From Armigeres subalbatus (Eukaryota; Arthropoda; Insecta; Diptera; Culicidae), in contig NC_085140.1 in the NCBI RefSeq assembly GCF_024139115.2, forward strand, positions 339,946,966-340,010,965: DNA of 64,000 bases, written 5' to 3'. The notes below the pieces were generated by a model, which was not told where the DNA came from, made no database searches, and saw nothing but the letters and a program-made list of their open reading frames with translations. Made by a program: the position numbers and the translations under genes. Positions 21,481-32,920 of this stretch are shown in pieces. The stretch's first letter is position 1; every line of letters starts with the position of its first letter.

Positions 21481-21880
21481 GTAATTGGTTCTATAGTGTA
21501 CATAGTCGAACAATACCAAATAAACATGTATAGTGCTCAGCATAGTCCACAGATAAATAAATAAATATTCAACGATCGTAAAAGTTATCAAAATTTTACA
21601 AATATACCCAATGCATGGCAATAAGAGGGATAAATTCTCTGTTGGAATCTCTATTTATTGTTTTTTTTTTTTTATATTTTTTCAAATGCTCCAGATGACT
21701 TTATTTTTCATGCATTAGACGTGCTTCATGGTGTAAGCTAACAAAGTAGATTTCTTTAACAACTAAATATTCTGAGCACCCGAGTTTTTGCCGTCAACTA
21801 GTGTCAGTGAGCAATAATTTATTAAGTGATGAACCTCCTATGAAGAAAAAAAACACTATAATAAAGCATAAAAACCCAGA

Positions 21881-22262
21881 TTAATCCACCTAGCGGTGAT
21901 GGAGCCTGTCTCGTGTGTTATAGAAATAGTATTAAAGTATTTTGGCCATAACTTTTGAGCTTATAGTCCAATCTGGTCAATTTTCTATAGGAAACAATGG
22001 GAAAGGATTCTGCATCGAATGTAACTTGTTGCGAGCAAATCGTTTAAGGATAATTGCTTAAAAAATGAGTGTGTTCTTAGCACGTGTTTTTCGCACAGAC
22101 ATATACACACATAAACACACATACACACAGACATCACCTCATTTCGTCGAACTGAGTTGATTTGTATATGGTGTTGGTCTCCGGGTCTTTTATAAAAAGT
22201 TTGGGTTTTGGAGCGATCATACAGCCTTTCGGTACACTGTACGGTACTGTACGAGAAAGGTA
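21881..22262 (+). repeat. Dispersed repeat family copy
   Basis: TTAATCCACCTAGCGGTGAT at 21883, AATGTAACTTGTTGCGAGCA, CA-rich run at 22100-22130, GACATCACCTCATTTCGTCG, GTCTCCGGGTCTTTTAT, ending ACTGTACGAGAAAGGTAA. A partial second piece in reverse follows at 22370-22440. Confidence 0.7.
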
Positions 22263-22663
22263 AAATGGTATTTTGGAAATAGGTTCCGAGCACATAGTCC
22301 GATCTGGCCAAATCAATTGAAGATAAATGCCCGAGAAATGACGCGATTTTAACGTAAAAAAATGTTTTTGCCTTTCTCGTATACAAAGTATTTGTTCTAA
22401 CTTCCGATCCCATAGTCCGATCTGACTAATTTTGAACAAGCTATTTTACAAAAGGGGTGAAATGGAAACCTACCACTAATATTTACTTTTTATACGGAAC
22501 ACTTGCAAAAACGAGTCGAAATGATGGCGAAATAATGATGGTTGCCATGCAAATTTACCAAAACAAAACGCCGAGCCGTCCACTCAATTGACGGTGGAGT
22601 TTCGATCAGCTGATCGAAACTGTCTCATAAAATGGCTTATAGGAAACAATGGGACAAGAAAAA

Positions 22664-22812
22664 CCGTCTAAGACGAATTAAGTACTGTCCATTTAATTCC
22701 ACCAGTTAATTTTCGTTATCTTTGCAGATACGTATTTCGACCACAACTGTGTGGAATTAAATGGACAATACTTAATTCGTCTTAGTCGGTTTAATACATT
22801 CCACTAAAAGAG
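22664..22812 (+). mobile_element. Foldback retroposon-like element, copy 1
   Basis: ACCGTCTAAGACGAATTAAG, TACTGTCCATTTAATTCCAC, an internal GTATTTCGACC, then the complement and a tail GTTTAATACATTCCAC, AAAAGAGCTTAATATATTTT. Flanked by imperfect 11-bp direct repeats AATGGGACAAG (22653-22663) and AATGGTACAAG (about 22830). Boundaries are approximate by a few bases. A second copy lies at 39938-40065 in opposite orientation. Confidence 0.6.
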
Positions 22813-22907
22813 CTTAATATATTTTTCTGAATGGTACAAGATTTTGCGTCGAATCTAGCGAGCAAATCGGTTAAGGATAAGTGCCTGGGTGCGCACACTC
22901 ACAAACA

Positions 22908-23310
22908 TTTATTTATTCATTTATTCAAACTAAGGCTGAAGTGGCCTGTGCGGTATATAAGAGTCTTCTCCATTCAGCTCGGTCCATGGCTACACGTCGC
23001 CAACCACGCAGTCTACGGAAGGTCCGCAAGTCATCTTCCACCTGATCGATCCACCTTGCCTGCTGCGCACCTCGCCTTCTTGTTCCCGTCGGATCGTTGT
23101 CGAGAATCATTTTCACCGGGTCCGACTGTCCGACATTCTGGCTACGTGCCCGGCCCACCGCAGTCGTTCGATTTTCGCAATGTGAACGATGGATGGTTCT
23201 CCCAGCAGCTCAGCTCGTGGTTCATTCGCCTCCTCCACGTACCGTCCGCCATCTGCACCCCACCATATATGGTACGCAGCACTTTCCGCACATTCACACA
23301 CATACATCAC
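22908..23310 (-). pseudogene. RTE-type LINE, 3' end with reverse-transcriptase C-terminus
   Basis: On the minus strand: ECAESAAYHIWWGADGGRYV, then IAKIERLRWAGHVARMSDSR, and in another frame DPVKMILDNDPTGTRRRGAQ, QARWIDQVEDDLRTFRRL, ending DRAEWRRLLYTAQATSALV. RWAGHVARM and RRRGA..RW.DQVE.D are C-terminal marks of RTE/CR1-like LINE polyproteins. One frameshift separates the halves. The 3' end is a short (AAAT)n-like tail, on the + strand ATTTATTTATTCATTTATTC at 22909, typical of RTE retroposition. Confidence 0.75.
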
Positions 23311-23382
23311 CTCAATTCGTCGAACTGAGTCGATTTTTATATAACACTATGGGTCTCCGGGCCTATAGCCTATAGCCTTTAC

Positions 23383-24354
23383 TAGAGTGATTCAAATTTT
23401 GACTTTTTTGCCCCCCGATGCTTAAACGATTGCATTTGTCATTTTCATACTCCTCCTAATTTTTTAGCAATTTTGGATGTAATTTGACTGTGCACACGTC
23501 ATTTAAAGTTTGTATGGAAATTACTGTGAAAACTGACCCTTATGTGAAAGACCGTTCCGTGGGATGCCCTATAAACTATTTATATATAATCAACATATTG
23601 CCTACACAGAATACTTTTCTAGCTGAAAAGCAGTTGTTGCGAAGCGATTTTTCGTTTGGAAGCAAAATTATGAAGAAAACAAAAATACTTATTATTGTTA
23701 TTGATGTTATTGATGATGATGATGGTCCCGCTACATACCCCTACAAGGGATTGAGCTAGACGAGTTATCTTTAAGATAATTAATTGATATGCATTTGATC
23801 GGATTTCCAAAAAGAAAAACGATCCGATTTCTAATCACAGAAATAAATTACAATATTTTCCATCACTATACAGCAAAAAATATAAATTAAAAAAACTGAT
23901 CTTTCCAAAACCACAATCTTTCTAAAGCATCAATAGTGATACATACAGCTGTATGAAAATGCAAAATTTGTGATACCTCTCGCACAGATTTCAAAAGTTT
24001 CACCAGGAATCGCGTTTCAAGTCAATTTTCAAGTCTGTGCTAGTGTCGCTGCACGTTTGATGTGTGAAGGCATCGAATATTCTTTTACGTGTTAAATTGA
24101 ATTTCCGAATATTCTTTTACGTGTTAAATTGAATTTCCCACGACACGATACAGTATTTGCGAGCATCAAATCGTTTCGCAACAAAGACGGCCTATTGCCT
24201 TGTTAAATTTCCTATGTTGCCGATGTACTTATATGTTTTTAGAGCTGGAAGGGAAGCGTTGGGGAACGGCTTTCCATGAAAGTTACTGTTTTGATAGTGA
24301 ATTTCTTACAAATTTCAATACGGTGGGCAAAAAAGTCAGATTTGAATCGCTCTA
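23383..24354. mobile_element. 972-bp inverted-repeat element with 9-bp target duplication
   Basis: Ends: TAGAGTGATTCAAATTTTGA at 23383 and, complemented at 24354, TAGAGCGATTCAAATCTGAC, with CTTTTTTGCCC continuing on both sides. AGCCTTTAC flanks it at 23374-23382 and 24355-24363, and it interrupts a repeat whose intact copies read ATAGCCTTTACGTATAC, so the empty site is known. No transposase frame. A 9-bp duplication fits Mutator-like elements; this class assignment is inference. Confidence 0.8.
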
Positions 24355-25429
24355 AGCCTTTACGTATACTTAGTATACGAGGAAGGCAAAAAAGCAATAA
24401 TTTGCTGCATAATGAATTTGAAAAACAAAATTGTTCACATAAACTTGAAAAAAAAAAAACATATGTCGTAATATCAATAGTTCAAAAACTTATAACTAAG
24501 CTATCTATTAAATTTTTTATTCGTTGAGGTAAAAAGAAGTGGCCTGATACTCTTTGTTAATATAAATTCTGAGCCGATTTTACACTGTGAAATGTTGTAT
24601 TGTGAAGTTATTGAAAAACAATCTCAATGTATTGGGTTTTCCCAATCGGGAAAGATTGAAAGGGGAATACATACTTTTGGCACGTGACTTGTTCTGCAGG
24701 AAGGAACGAAATATCGTTTTTTGCCTTTCTTTTTGCTCATAAGCGATGTGGAACTGATGTGTGAATTTGGTATTCTGAGCAGGAAAACACTTCGCGCATA
24801 AATCTGTGTCTTATTGGATGGTGGGTATGGAACGTAATCACTTTTGCTAGCAATCGAAAGAAAACTTTTCTGATCCGATATTATTCGAACGGAATTCATC
24901 ATGGTTATCATTCATACTTATCTACGAAGCTCCATGAATGAAAAAAAATCCGTTTAATCGTATTCAATCTGGCATTGAACATTTTTCAATGGCCATGATG
25001 ATATCCGTCGTTTGACCTCGCCAACTTCACTTATGTCACATGATACCGTCTCGTCTCGGGATGATGGTACTGTCTGTAAACAGTAGGTCGCCGTAAAGGT
25101 ACCATTAATCTCATAATGACCACCATACTATATACGTGTACGTGACGTGACAGTGTGTTTTTCTAGGATCGGATAATCAGGAGCTTCAACGTCATCGCCA
25201 TCATCATCACTGCCATCAAGGATAACAACAGAGTCATTGACCACCAAAGTCCTTGAACTCTTTGCACTTCAAAGTTGGTCAGCTGAGCTGATCCGGATTG
25301 TGCAACCACAGAAGCAATTTTGTCGTGTCACCATCCAGCTTTGAGGATGTATCTGATGTTGGTAAAAGCCCTCCTTCGCTTTTTTTCGAAGCATGTTGAA
25401 GTTTAGGACATATTGACCATTTATCGTTA

Positions 25430-25595
25430 AGCGAGTGTTTAGAATACACTTTCACAGTTATTTATTGTGAGTTGCCACCCTCAGAGAAATCACATTAAAT
25501 TTGATCCTGAAATATTTGCTTCGTATACGGGAAATCGAACCCGCCATCTAAAGTTTCGTAAAACCATGCCTTTACCGATTGGGTTATCTAAAGAG
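25430..25595 (-). repeat. Degenerate tRNA-derived SINE
   Basis: On the minus strand a B box GGGTTCGATTTCCCG (about 25525-25540), A-box-like AACCCAATCGGTAAAGG (about 25570-25586) and a body resembling the SINEs at 16364 and 16826 (TTTCACAGTTATTTATTGTG against TTTCCACAGTTATTAATTGC). The 3' tail is missing. Confidence 0.55.
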
Positions 25596-26640
25596 TCTGC
25601 AGCGCTCCTCGACACGGATTTTATGACACCATCACTAGGAGCAGTGGCTTCCTATCGTTCACACGCCCATTCTGTGAATGGTGGTTTCGGCCGGTCGTCA
25701 AACACGATAAGATAAGGGTAAATGTCCGCAATCGGCGATGCAGAAATGGTTTTCTGAAATAGACAATGAAATGGACGATGATATTTACAGCGTTTTAGCA
25801 CTAGAACACTGCGACATGCTGGAGCTTTGTGTTAATGGCTTTCAACTGTGAAATGACATTTGGTGTTGGAATGCGGTGTGTGACCTTGAAATATGTTTTT
25901 TCTCTTGCCTTTTTGTTGAAGTTTGTATTAAACTAAAATTATTTTGTTTGTTTGTTTAAATGTTTAAAAATGATTAAAATTCAATTTTTCATAACCGCGT
26001 ATTTGTATATATTCAAAGGTAACTATATACCTAACAATAAAAAAACATTTTAATGTATATTATAAGGACTGCAAAACTTACAAAATGTAATCGCCTTTTC
26101 ATCCACCCTGTTATTTTTTTTTAATGAAGCAAGGAAAATTGTTTATATCTATCGAAGTTATTGGATATGAAATTAGAAATCATGCACGGATAAAATTTTG
26201 TAAATTTTAATGTTATAACTCTTAAGAGAAAATTTAATTTATGATCATCGTTGCGGATTTATAGGTGGCATAGGAATGTATCAAATTTGAGCAATGCTCC
26301 AATATTAGCCAACACGTTTAAAAAATTGAACAGTCACAGTTTGGGAATATGTATTTCATTTTTTATACTACATTACATTCGAATTCATAGATCTCAAGCT
26401 TGATTATGTGCATTTTCAACGCCATAAAAGAGCAATCTTTTCTCCCCGTTCAATACAAAAAGACGCCCCACATTCGCCAGAATCCGGATGCAGATGACAA
26501 TCAGCACCTCGTTCCATACCTACTACAGCCCGATGAAAATGCAATCATTCCTAACCTACATTTTTCCACTCGAATCGCAATATATTCATTTCATGTCGTT
26601 CTCATCTTATTTCTTTATCCTTCTTTTTTTTCATCCGCAG

Positions 26641-26887
26641 GTCTATCACATCGCCAAAACGACGCTCCAATAACCATAGTTCCCCCTTCGGCGGTACATC
26701 CTCAGCTTCCGGCAACAATCGCGCCCAACAGCCTCGATCATCGGCCCAGAATCGACGCAAATCGGAAGCAGCGCCATCGACGACGATGGCGACGAGAGGA
26801 GAGGCCAGCTCGCCGCAACCATCGGGCCACATGGCACCTCCATCCAGCAATGGCAATAGCAACAGCAGCAAGCAGAACACATTATGA
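26641..26887 (+). CDS. CNG channel exon 8 (C-terminal tail and stop)
   Basis: Predicted terminal exon. A long pyrimidine tract (TTTCTTTATCCTTCTTTTTT) and CCGCAG precede it. With exon 7 phase (AG + G) the frame is open to TGA at 26885-26887: R-SITSPKRRSNNHSSPFGGTS, SASGNNRAQQPRSSAQNRRK, SEAAPSTTMATRGEASSPQP, SGHMAPPSSNGNSNSSKQNT, L. The tail is Ser/Asn/Pro-rich, like disordered CNG cytoplasmic ends, and richer in GC than the surroundings. It has no Met of its own, so it can only be an internal or terminal exon. A 322-codon + frame and the minus frames over 26400-27370 are shadows in other phases. Not proven without transcript data; the alternative is that the protein ends at 13590. Confidence 0.65.
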
Positions 26888-28250
26888 ATATGCAGCATTC
26901 ACCGTCGTCATTCTTCCGCTCCTCCTGGCCCGTGGTCATGGTGGTATTGGTGGCAACTTGACGTTTCGGCCGTGCCCTTGCATATCCTCTGGTGCTGGAC
27001 TTCCAACTCCTTCTACGGTGACGACGATGCAACGACAGCCCCTTACCGGCTTCGGCGGTGGGTGGTGGCCTGACGATGGGCTGGACGTGACTATGACGAC
27101 ATTCATTTTGTTCTTCAAAAGCGCACAGATGTCACCTCTCGGAAGGACCTCATCATCCGACACCCACAGCCATCGTCGACTTTCATCGTCCTGTGCTGAT
27201 CGTCGTCACAAGAGGGGGGGGGATTCAAATCGTGCCTCGATTCGGTCCGAGACGGGGTCACAACAGATGGCGGCCTACGGTGGTGTGTTCATGGTGAAAT
27301 GGTCCATCATTACACGAATATTTATATCTATTCTTAAGAAGATGTGTGCTGTGAATATTAAATTTTGATAGCACACTTGAAAGCCAAGCATACGGGAGAG
27401 AATGGTTGCTTAATTCTGAAATGGAATGTGGGCAATGCTTCGCGGGTACACAGTTTGAAACAATGTGGTTTATTCAAAGCGTTAGTGTGGTAAATGTTGT
27501 TTCAGTTGAACACTAATTGTGGTATTCATCAGTGTTTTCATTGCGGAATAATGGAATTTTCGGGGCTTTGTCGAATTGTCGAACAATTAGTGGTCGGATA
27601 ATTGTTCTATCGTTGCTGAATAATTAATTACCTAAGTGCCACATCCTTTGAGATTGGTTATGAATGTAATTTGGCGATAGGATAATTACCGTTGCGTTAT
27701 TTATGGAGCACGCTACGTTTAGAATGCTGCAACTAAATTGTTTGCACAGCACCTGTGGTTTCGCACAAAAGCCATATTTTTAGTTGAAAGAATGTCAATA
27801 TTTTTGGGATAACGGGTTTTCGTATTGTACCATGGGGTAACGGCAGGCTATTGCGCTTCGGCACACTCTTCTAAAGCCACATTACATCTTCGAAGTATAT
27901 TTCAACTAGCTGCTGTGTAAGCTCTCGAGTGAGCACACACGATTACGGAGGAGTTTTGGCATAATAACGTTTCTATCTTTTGAGGTTTTTGAGCCTGTGC
28001 CGGAAATGGGACTTTGCCGGGAATATCAAAGAAAGTTCCAAAGAATGTTCAAAAGAGCAGAAACAATAGGAATTGGTGTTCATGTGGTACCATAAACGGG
28101 GAGAGGCTGTAAATTATCTATATATTTTATAGGCTTTTCGATGTTTTGAATAAAAGCGGTTGAACGTTAACAATTTCTATTTAGATTTGACAGTTCATCA
28201 AGTTTGTGAATCATATTTTATTCTCTATCAGTCATACGGAAGCGGCGATA
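26888..28250 (+). other. Probable CNG 3' UTR and downstream flank
   Basis: Non-coding. Candidate poly(A) signals are ATTAAA at 27357-27362 and AATAAA at 28149-28154. GC-rich until about 27260 (CGACGA, CATCGTC words), then AT-rich. Confidence 0.35.
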
Positions 28251-28257
28251 GTAAGTA

Positions 28258-28360
28258 CAGACATACCTCGATAGTGCGTACCCTCGATGGTACGTACCCT
28301 CGATTGTCTGTACATTTTACCTCGATAGTACGTACATAAATTTTTTTTTTTTCGTTCGAT
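28258..28360 (+). repeat. CAGACATACCTCGATAG transposon end (pogo-like)
   Basis: Begins CAGACATACCTCGATAGTGC after TA, followed by repeats of CTCGAT(A/G)GTACGTAC. It resembles Tc1/pogo-type termini. A matching end in reverse orientation lies at 38541-38561. Confidence 0.5.
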
Positions 28361-28399
28361 TTTCTATACGATTTTAGTAAAAATTTGAATATGCTTTGA

Positions 28400-29160
28400 T
28401 CATGGCACATGCGGGGGTCCTTCATATGTTACGTAATAATTTCACAACTGATTTAAACACCATCGTGAGCTTATAACGAATTAAGTAGCAAAACTTTTAA
28501 AAAGCAGCGTGTCATAAATGTTTGCAAGTCCAGAGCGTAAAATAATCGAAATTTTTTAGTGAAGTCCATTTTTCTTCATTTGTCAGTTCACTTCCGACAC
28601 ATTCATAGTCGGCTCTGGACAGTCAATATTCGGTAGAATATTAGTCATTGAATATTAATGCACATTTTACAAATTAATAAACTATTTGAAATCTGAACAC
28701 GTTTCAAATGAGTAGAGTAATTTATTACACAGGACTGAATCCGATTTTCATCCGCGAGGCACTTTCAGCGGTAAACATCAACATAAACAATGATAATTAT
28801 GTTTTTTCTGCACATAGTAAACACATTCAGTGACAGTCGAATGAAGGAGTTCGTGGAGTAGTCGTCTGACTATGTCATTCTATGTTTTGAATATCCATGC
28901 GATGTTTGTCAAAATTCGGACTGAAGTTGCTTCATGAAGATGAATATTTTAGGCTCTGGTCTTACGTAACACCTATTATACTATTTTAAACAATTGAAGG
29001 AACATCTGAAAAAGCTGAACGATGCGGAGCGCGTCCAAGCCCTCATAAAGCAGAATATCAGCAAGAGGAATTCTTTTGTCTTGGACGCGTTCGCACACGC
29101 ACTCGCGTGAGTATGTCAGCGGCATAGGAGTGTTATCAGCAATAATTGAAATTTTATGGG
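28400..29160. other. Non-coding, AT-rich
   Basis: No gene or repeat structure recognised except short A/T runs. Confidence 0.35.
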
Positions 29161-29183
29161 TATGATTTTCTTAGAAAGCAGAT

Positions 29184-29619
29184 AGACGAGCTCGGTGGTC
29201 TAGTGGCTACCGCTTCTGCCTTATAAGCAGGAGGTCGTGGGTTCAATTCCAAGCTCGTCCCTTTCCTACTTTGTATTTCTATCTTAGTTCTTTCTGTATT
29301 TCACGTTCTTCCAAAACGATTCCTACTGTTCTAACCTTCCACACAATCCCAAAACCTCCCGTGGCACCTATGAGAGGTCGTAGAGTTCTCTGCATCTTTC
29401 TTAAGTAGGTGTCCAACTAACCATCCTTCCCCTTCCTCAGCATTCGCAAGGACGTGGCCAGGACAGATCTCGACTATTGGAGGGTACAATGCTTTCATCT
29501 AAGAGATAGTGATTCCAAATCAATGTCTGTGGTAACGGATGAAAGTGATGCTACTCTCATACAAGTGTCTTGGCTTGTACCACCTACGAATTTGTGCGAA
29601 TTGATCAATGCTAATGCTA
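29184..29619 (+). repeat. tRNA-derived SINE with 22-bp target duplication
   Basis: Head: GCTCGGTGGTCTAGTGGCTA (A box), CTGCCTTATAAGCAGGAGG, GTGGGTTCAATTCCAAGCTC (B box); the 3' end repeats AATGCT (CAATGCTAATGCTAATG). The direct repeats ATGATTTTCTTAGAAAGCAG+AT are identical at 29162-29183 and 29620-29641. The perfect duplication suggests a comparatively young insertion. The short + frame inside is not a gene. Confidence 0.92.
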
Positions 29620-29703
29620 ATGATTTTCTTAGAAAGCAGATTAGCTATCCACTTAATTGGACAATGAATCGACTGCTTTGAGCGTGCTTACAGCGGCACA
29701 CTA

Positions 29704-29924
29704 GGAGTTAACTTTCTGAAATCAGTATGGCGAAAGGCATCTAAGGTTCGATTTCTCAAAATTAAGCACTTTAATCGAAAAAATATTTGGTAGGCGTAGT
29801 AGCGCACACCATCCCCCATAACCCGTACCAAATAGTTTTTCATTAAAAGTTCCTAATTTTGAGAAAACCAGCGTTAGATGTCTTTCGCCATACAAATTTC
29901 TGGCGGTTAACTCTTGCTGGCTAT
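29704..29924. mobile_element. MITE/palindrome, ~220 bp
   Basis: Inverted halves: GAGTTAACTTTCTGAAAT, GTATGGCGAAAGGCATCTAA, TCTCAAAATTAAGCACTTTA, then complements CATTAAAAGTTCCTAATTTT, TTAGATGTCTTTCGCCATAC, TGGCGGTTAACTC. No target duplication resolved. Confidence 0.7.
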
Positions 29925-29929
29925 TTTGT

Positions 29930-30465
29930 GCATATACTATAGCGCCTGGATGTGGCTGCGGCGAGTAGAAAATCAGCCACTGCCAATAATTCATTATTAT
30001 GTTTATGAATTATTTTATCTATCAAGGAAATTAGTTCCAGTTCTAGAACCCCTCCCCATGCATTAGTTCACCTGATAGACCAGGAAATATTTCCCCGAGG
30101 AGGAAATTCATTCCATCATGAGAATGATGATAAAATTGAATTTTCGGCAAGATATTTTACTGTTTAATTAAGTTTACATTAAGTTTTTTTCCATTCTATC
30201 CACTTGTCGGTAACATTTTTTTTCTCGAGAAACAAATTAGCAGTGTTACTAAAATGCGGAAAATGGAACATTAGTTTCTCCCAAGGGTTCTTCTAGGGAT
30301 ACCTAGGTAGTTTGGTCGAAAATTTCATACATGATTCAACTTGATATTCTATCTAGACCTGTGCGCCGATTGAAATTTTATCGACGGTGAGTCAGTGGCA
30401 GTGGCGTGGTGGTGATTGGCGGCGGCGTGAATCAACTTCGTGTATTACAAGTTTTCCGGAACTTA
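29930..30465. other. Non-coding interval
   Basis: AT-rich, with a few TTCCCC and AGGAAATT words possibly from decayed 24-bp repeats. No gene. Confidence 0.3.
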
Positions 30466-30469
30466 TCTG

Positions 30470-30678
30470 GATGTTCCTTCAAGAATTCCTCCGAAAGTTT
30501 CTCCGGGAATTCCTACGGGAGTTCCTCTATGAATTTCTCCGCGATTTTTTACGAAATTCCTCCGAACATCTATCTTAAATTATAGCCAAATATTTCTCCG
30601 TTAATCCTTCCAAATATACCGTCAGAATTCCATTATTTTCTCGATAATTTCTTCACCAATTTACTTAGGAATTCTCTT
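30470..30678 (+). repeat. Decayed 24-bp satellite repeats
   Basis: Period of about 24 with the words GAATTCCTCCGAAAGTTTCT, GGGAATTCCTACGGGAGTTC, CTCCGAACATC. This is the same unit as the pristine array at 54230-56140, here with many substitutions. Confidence 0.65.
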
Positions 30679-32294
30679 ATGTCGAATTCGTTTTTAAACC
30701 TGGGTCAGTGCCAACCCGAACCCTGAATAAAAAAACATTTTCAGTTCCATCTGTCGTTGGATATGTTGGTGTGCGTAGCATCGTGTTTGTTTTGATTCGA
30801 AACATATGATCCAGGACATCCAGTGCACTGGCAGTGCGTTGGCGTTGACTAATCAGATCATGATAAACAAATATGATAGTGGAATTTACTTTTGGGTGGA
30901 TATAAACAGGGAAACTGCTCCTGGAATTCATCTCATGGCTCCGATATTCATCCCATCAAAAACAAAGCAATGGAAAAGAATTTGGATTGTTTATTATTTT
31001 TGGGATTTTTCTCAGCAGTGAGCACAAATGTTGACAAAAAGAGGCGACGAAATTGGTGCTGCATTTCTTTGTTTCCCGTTGAGATGAATATATGTTGAGT
31101 GAGATGGAAAACGGATCAGCTTCCATATTTAATTATATTCAATAATCCTGTGCACATTTTTATACCAAGAATTCCGTATTTTCCGTATTTCCGTAAATTC
31201 ATCTATTTCTGCAAGTTTTTTTTTCGGACAACACTCAGAAGCATGTAATAAAAATTCTCCAGGATTCGCTAATTTTTTTCCTCGCTACCTCTCTTGATAA
31301 AGGTAGCCTCACACCTCGGGAAAATTTTCCCCCGGATTTTGGGCCCCGTGCATTTTCAATTTTCAAGAATCTTCCGGAAGAATGGCTCAAGGTACTTACG
31401 GGGGAATTTATGTACGAAACTTGCGGATCAATTCCTGAAGGATACTTCGAGTAAGTTCCTGTATTCTAGAAATATTTCCTGAAGGAATTATATTGTAGGA
31501 ATTTCCAAATTAGTTCCTGGAGCAACTTCCAGAGAAAATCCTGGAACAGTATTCAAAGATATTCCTAGAGGAATTTTCAAAGGAATTCATCTCGAAAGGA
31601 TCCCTTGGAAAAAATATGGAGGAATTCTTGAAAGATATCGCCAAAAATTCAAGAAAGAATTATTGAAAGAATTTCTGAAGTAATTTCTGGCAGAATTCCC
31701 GAAGAAAATTTTGAAACGCACGAAAAAGAAATTTTGCATAAGAAATAATTCTATTTGGTATTCCTCAAATATATTTTTCTGACAATTTTTAGCGGATGTT
31801 GTGAACGGGTTTCAAGGGGAATTCCCAAACTACATAATTCCATCCACCGACCTAATTTAGGACATCATCTGTGAGAAAAACTGAATGAACTTATGAATAC
31901 ATAACTTTCCTAACAATTATTTTTAAAACTGAATCTAGACAACATTGCCGGATTAATTTCATTTTAAACTACAATAACAAATATCACAAAATTCCTCGAA
32001 AAAAGATTTTCAACGCGCATTTTATTTTAATAAACAGATAGTTTCGTTTCTTCCTTCTGCTTGTTTATTCCATCCAGTCCCACCCACCCACGTGGTTTTG
32101 ACAGTTGTAGTACAGTTGTATTGGTGAACCCGGTGCGAAACCGTGAAACAACACAGTGCGAACCCGACAGCTTTGGGGTTGGAACTAGTGCGAACCTAGT
32201 TCCAACCTGAGCGAATAAAAAAACACTTTGACAGCACTTAGGTTGGAACTGGTTCCAACCTAGGTTGGAACTTTTTAAAAACGAATTCGACATT
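30679..32294. mobile_element. Possible 1.6-kb element with 20-bp inverted ends
   Basis: ATGTCGAATTCGTTTTTAAA at 30679 and its complement TTTAAAAACGAATTCGACAT at about 32274-32293. Inside, GAACCCGAACC-type and GTTCCAACCTAGG-type words occur near both ends. Decayed 24-bp repeats in reverse orientation lie inside at 31180-31745. No coding frame recognised. Confidence 0.45.
31180..31745 (-). repeat. Decayed 24-bp satellite repeats (reverse)
   Basis: Repeated GAAGGAATT, CTGGAGCAACTTCCAGAG and CTAGAGGAATTTTCAAAGG at roughly 24-bp spacing. Orientation is opposite to the runs at 30470 and 32295. Confidence 0.5.
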
Positions 32295-32545
32295 AGAAAT
32301 TTCCACATACTCTTTCCCAGAACTTTCACTAGAAAATCATTCAGAAATTCCCATGTAAACTCATCCGGGCATTCTCTCTGGAGTTACTCCAGAAATTCCA
32401 TCAAGATCTTTTCATTAATTACTAAAAGGTCTTTCAAGAAATTCTCATTGAATTTCTTCAGAAACTCACGTGGAAGCCCTTGATACTCACGCCCGGGAAT
32501 TCTTCCGGAAATTCCTCCAAGAACTCTCCCGGAAATTTGTTCCCA
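32295..32545 (+). repeat. Decayed 24-bp satellite repeats
   Basis: TCTGGAGTTACTCCAGAAAT, GGGAATTCTTCCGGAAATTC and CTCCAAGAACTCTCCCGGAA words; the same family as 30470. Confidence 0.55.
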
Positions 32546-32725
32546 TTTTTGACGTAAACTACGTCTAAGGGAAGACTCGGATACAGGGGTAAAATGAAAA
32601 TTTCCAAATTGAGGACCGTCCGTCACGAAATCATGTAAGATCTGTAACATTAATAGGTCCTTCAACTTTCAATGGATTTTAATGATTTATATATTCGCAA
32701 GCTCTCCACCAATTTGCTAGTAGTA

Positions 32726-32920
32726 GGGACACGGCAGGTATTTTCGTCCATCGTCATAGGAGCTAAAACCATCGAAAGGAACGTCCTTTAGCTTGAACTC
32801 CACTATAGCAGAACGTATCTCCTGAGCTTACGATTTGATACGGATGAGTTTGTCAAAAAAGTTTCTCTTTCATTGGTTTTCGAGACTATGACGAAAAGAC
32901 GAAAATACCTGCCTGAACCC
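32726..32920. mobile_element. MITE, 195 bp, TA-flanked
   Basis: GGGACACGGCAGGTATTTTC, GTCCATCGTCATAG on the left; CTATGACGAAAAGACGAAAA, TACCTGCCTGAACCC on the right. TA at 32724-32725 and 32921-32922. No coding capacity. Confidence 0.8.

Larger units (their letters stand above)
22632..24385 (+). repeat. Dispersed repeat family copy broken by three insertions
   Basis: The family sequence appears in four pieces: 22632-22663 (TATAGGAAACAATGGGACAA), 22813-22907 (GTCGAATCTAGCGAGCAAAT), 23293-23382 (CATCACCTCAATTCGTCGAA, TATGGGTCTCCGGGCC) and 24355-24385 (AGCCTTTACGTATACTTAGT). The interruptions are a short foldback (about 22660-22812), a LINE 3' end (22908-23292) and a 972-bp element (23383-24354). 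This nesting gives a relative age order. Confidence 0.7.
13587..26640 (+). other. CNG intron, 13 kb, nested transposons
   Basis: From GTAAGT to a strong pyrimidine tract and CCGCAG. Contents are listed separately. Stretches with nothing recognisable: 13590-15300, 17130-17440, 17910-18015, 19570-20270 apart from short motifs, 20330-20830, 21540-21880, 24390-25420 and 25600-26630. Confidence 0.7.

Noticed and set aside
21141..21527. A 128-codon minus frame rich in Ser, Phe and Leu, like a membrane protein
   Set aside because: It is the complement of an A/G-only low-complexity tract; three overlapping frames are open for the same reason.
26400..27368. A 322-codon + strand frame
   Set aside because: It is in a different phase from the predicted CNG tail exon, begins in AT-rich DNA and crosses the acceptor site. 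Composition (His/Arg/Thr-rich) looks like a shadow of the GC-rich exon.
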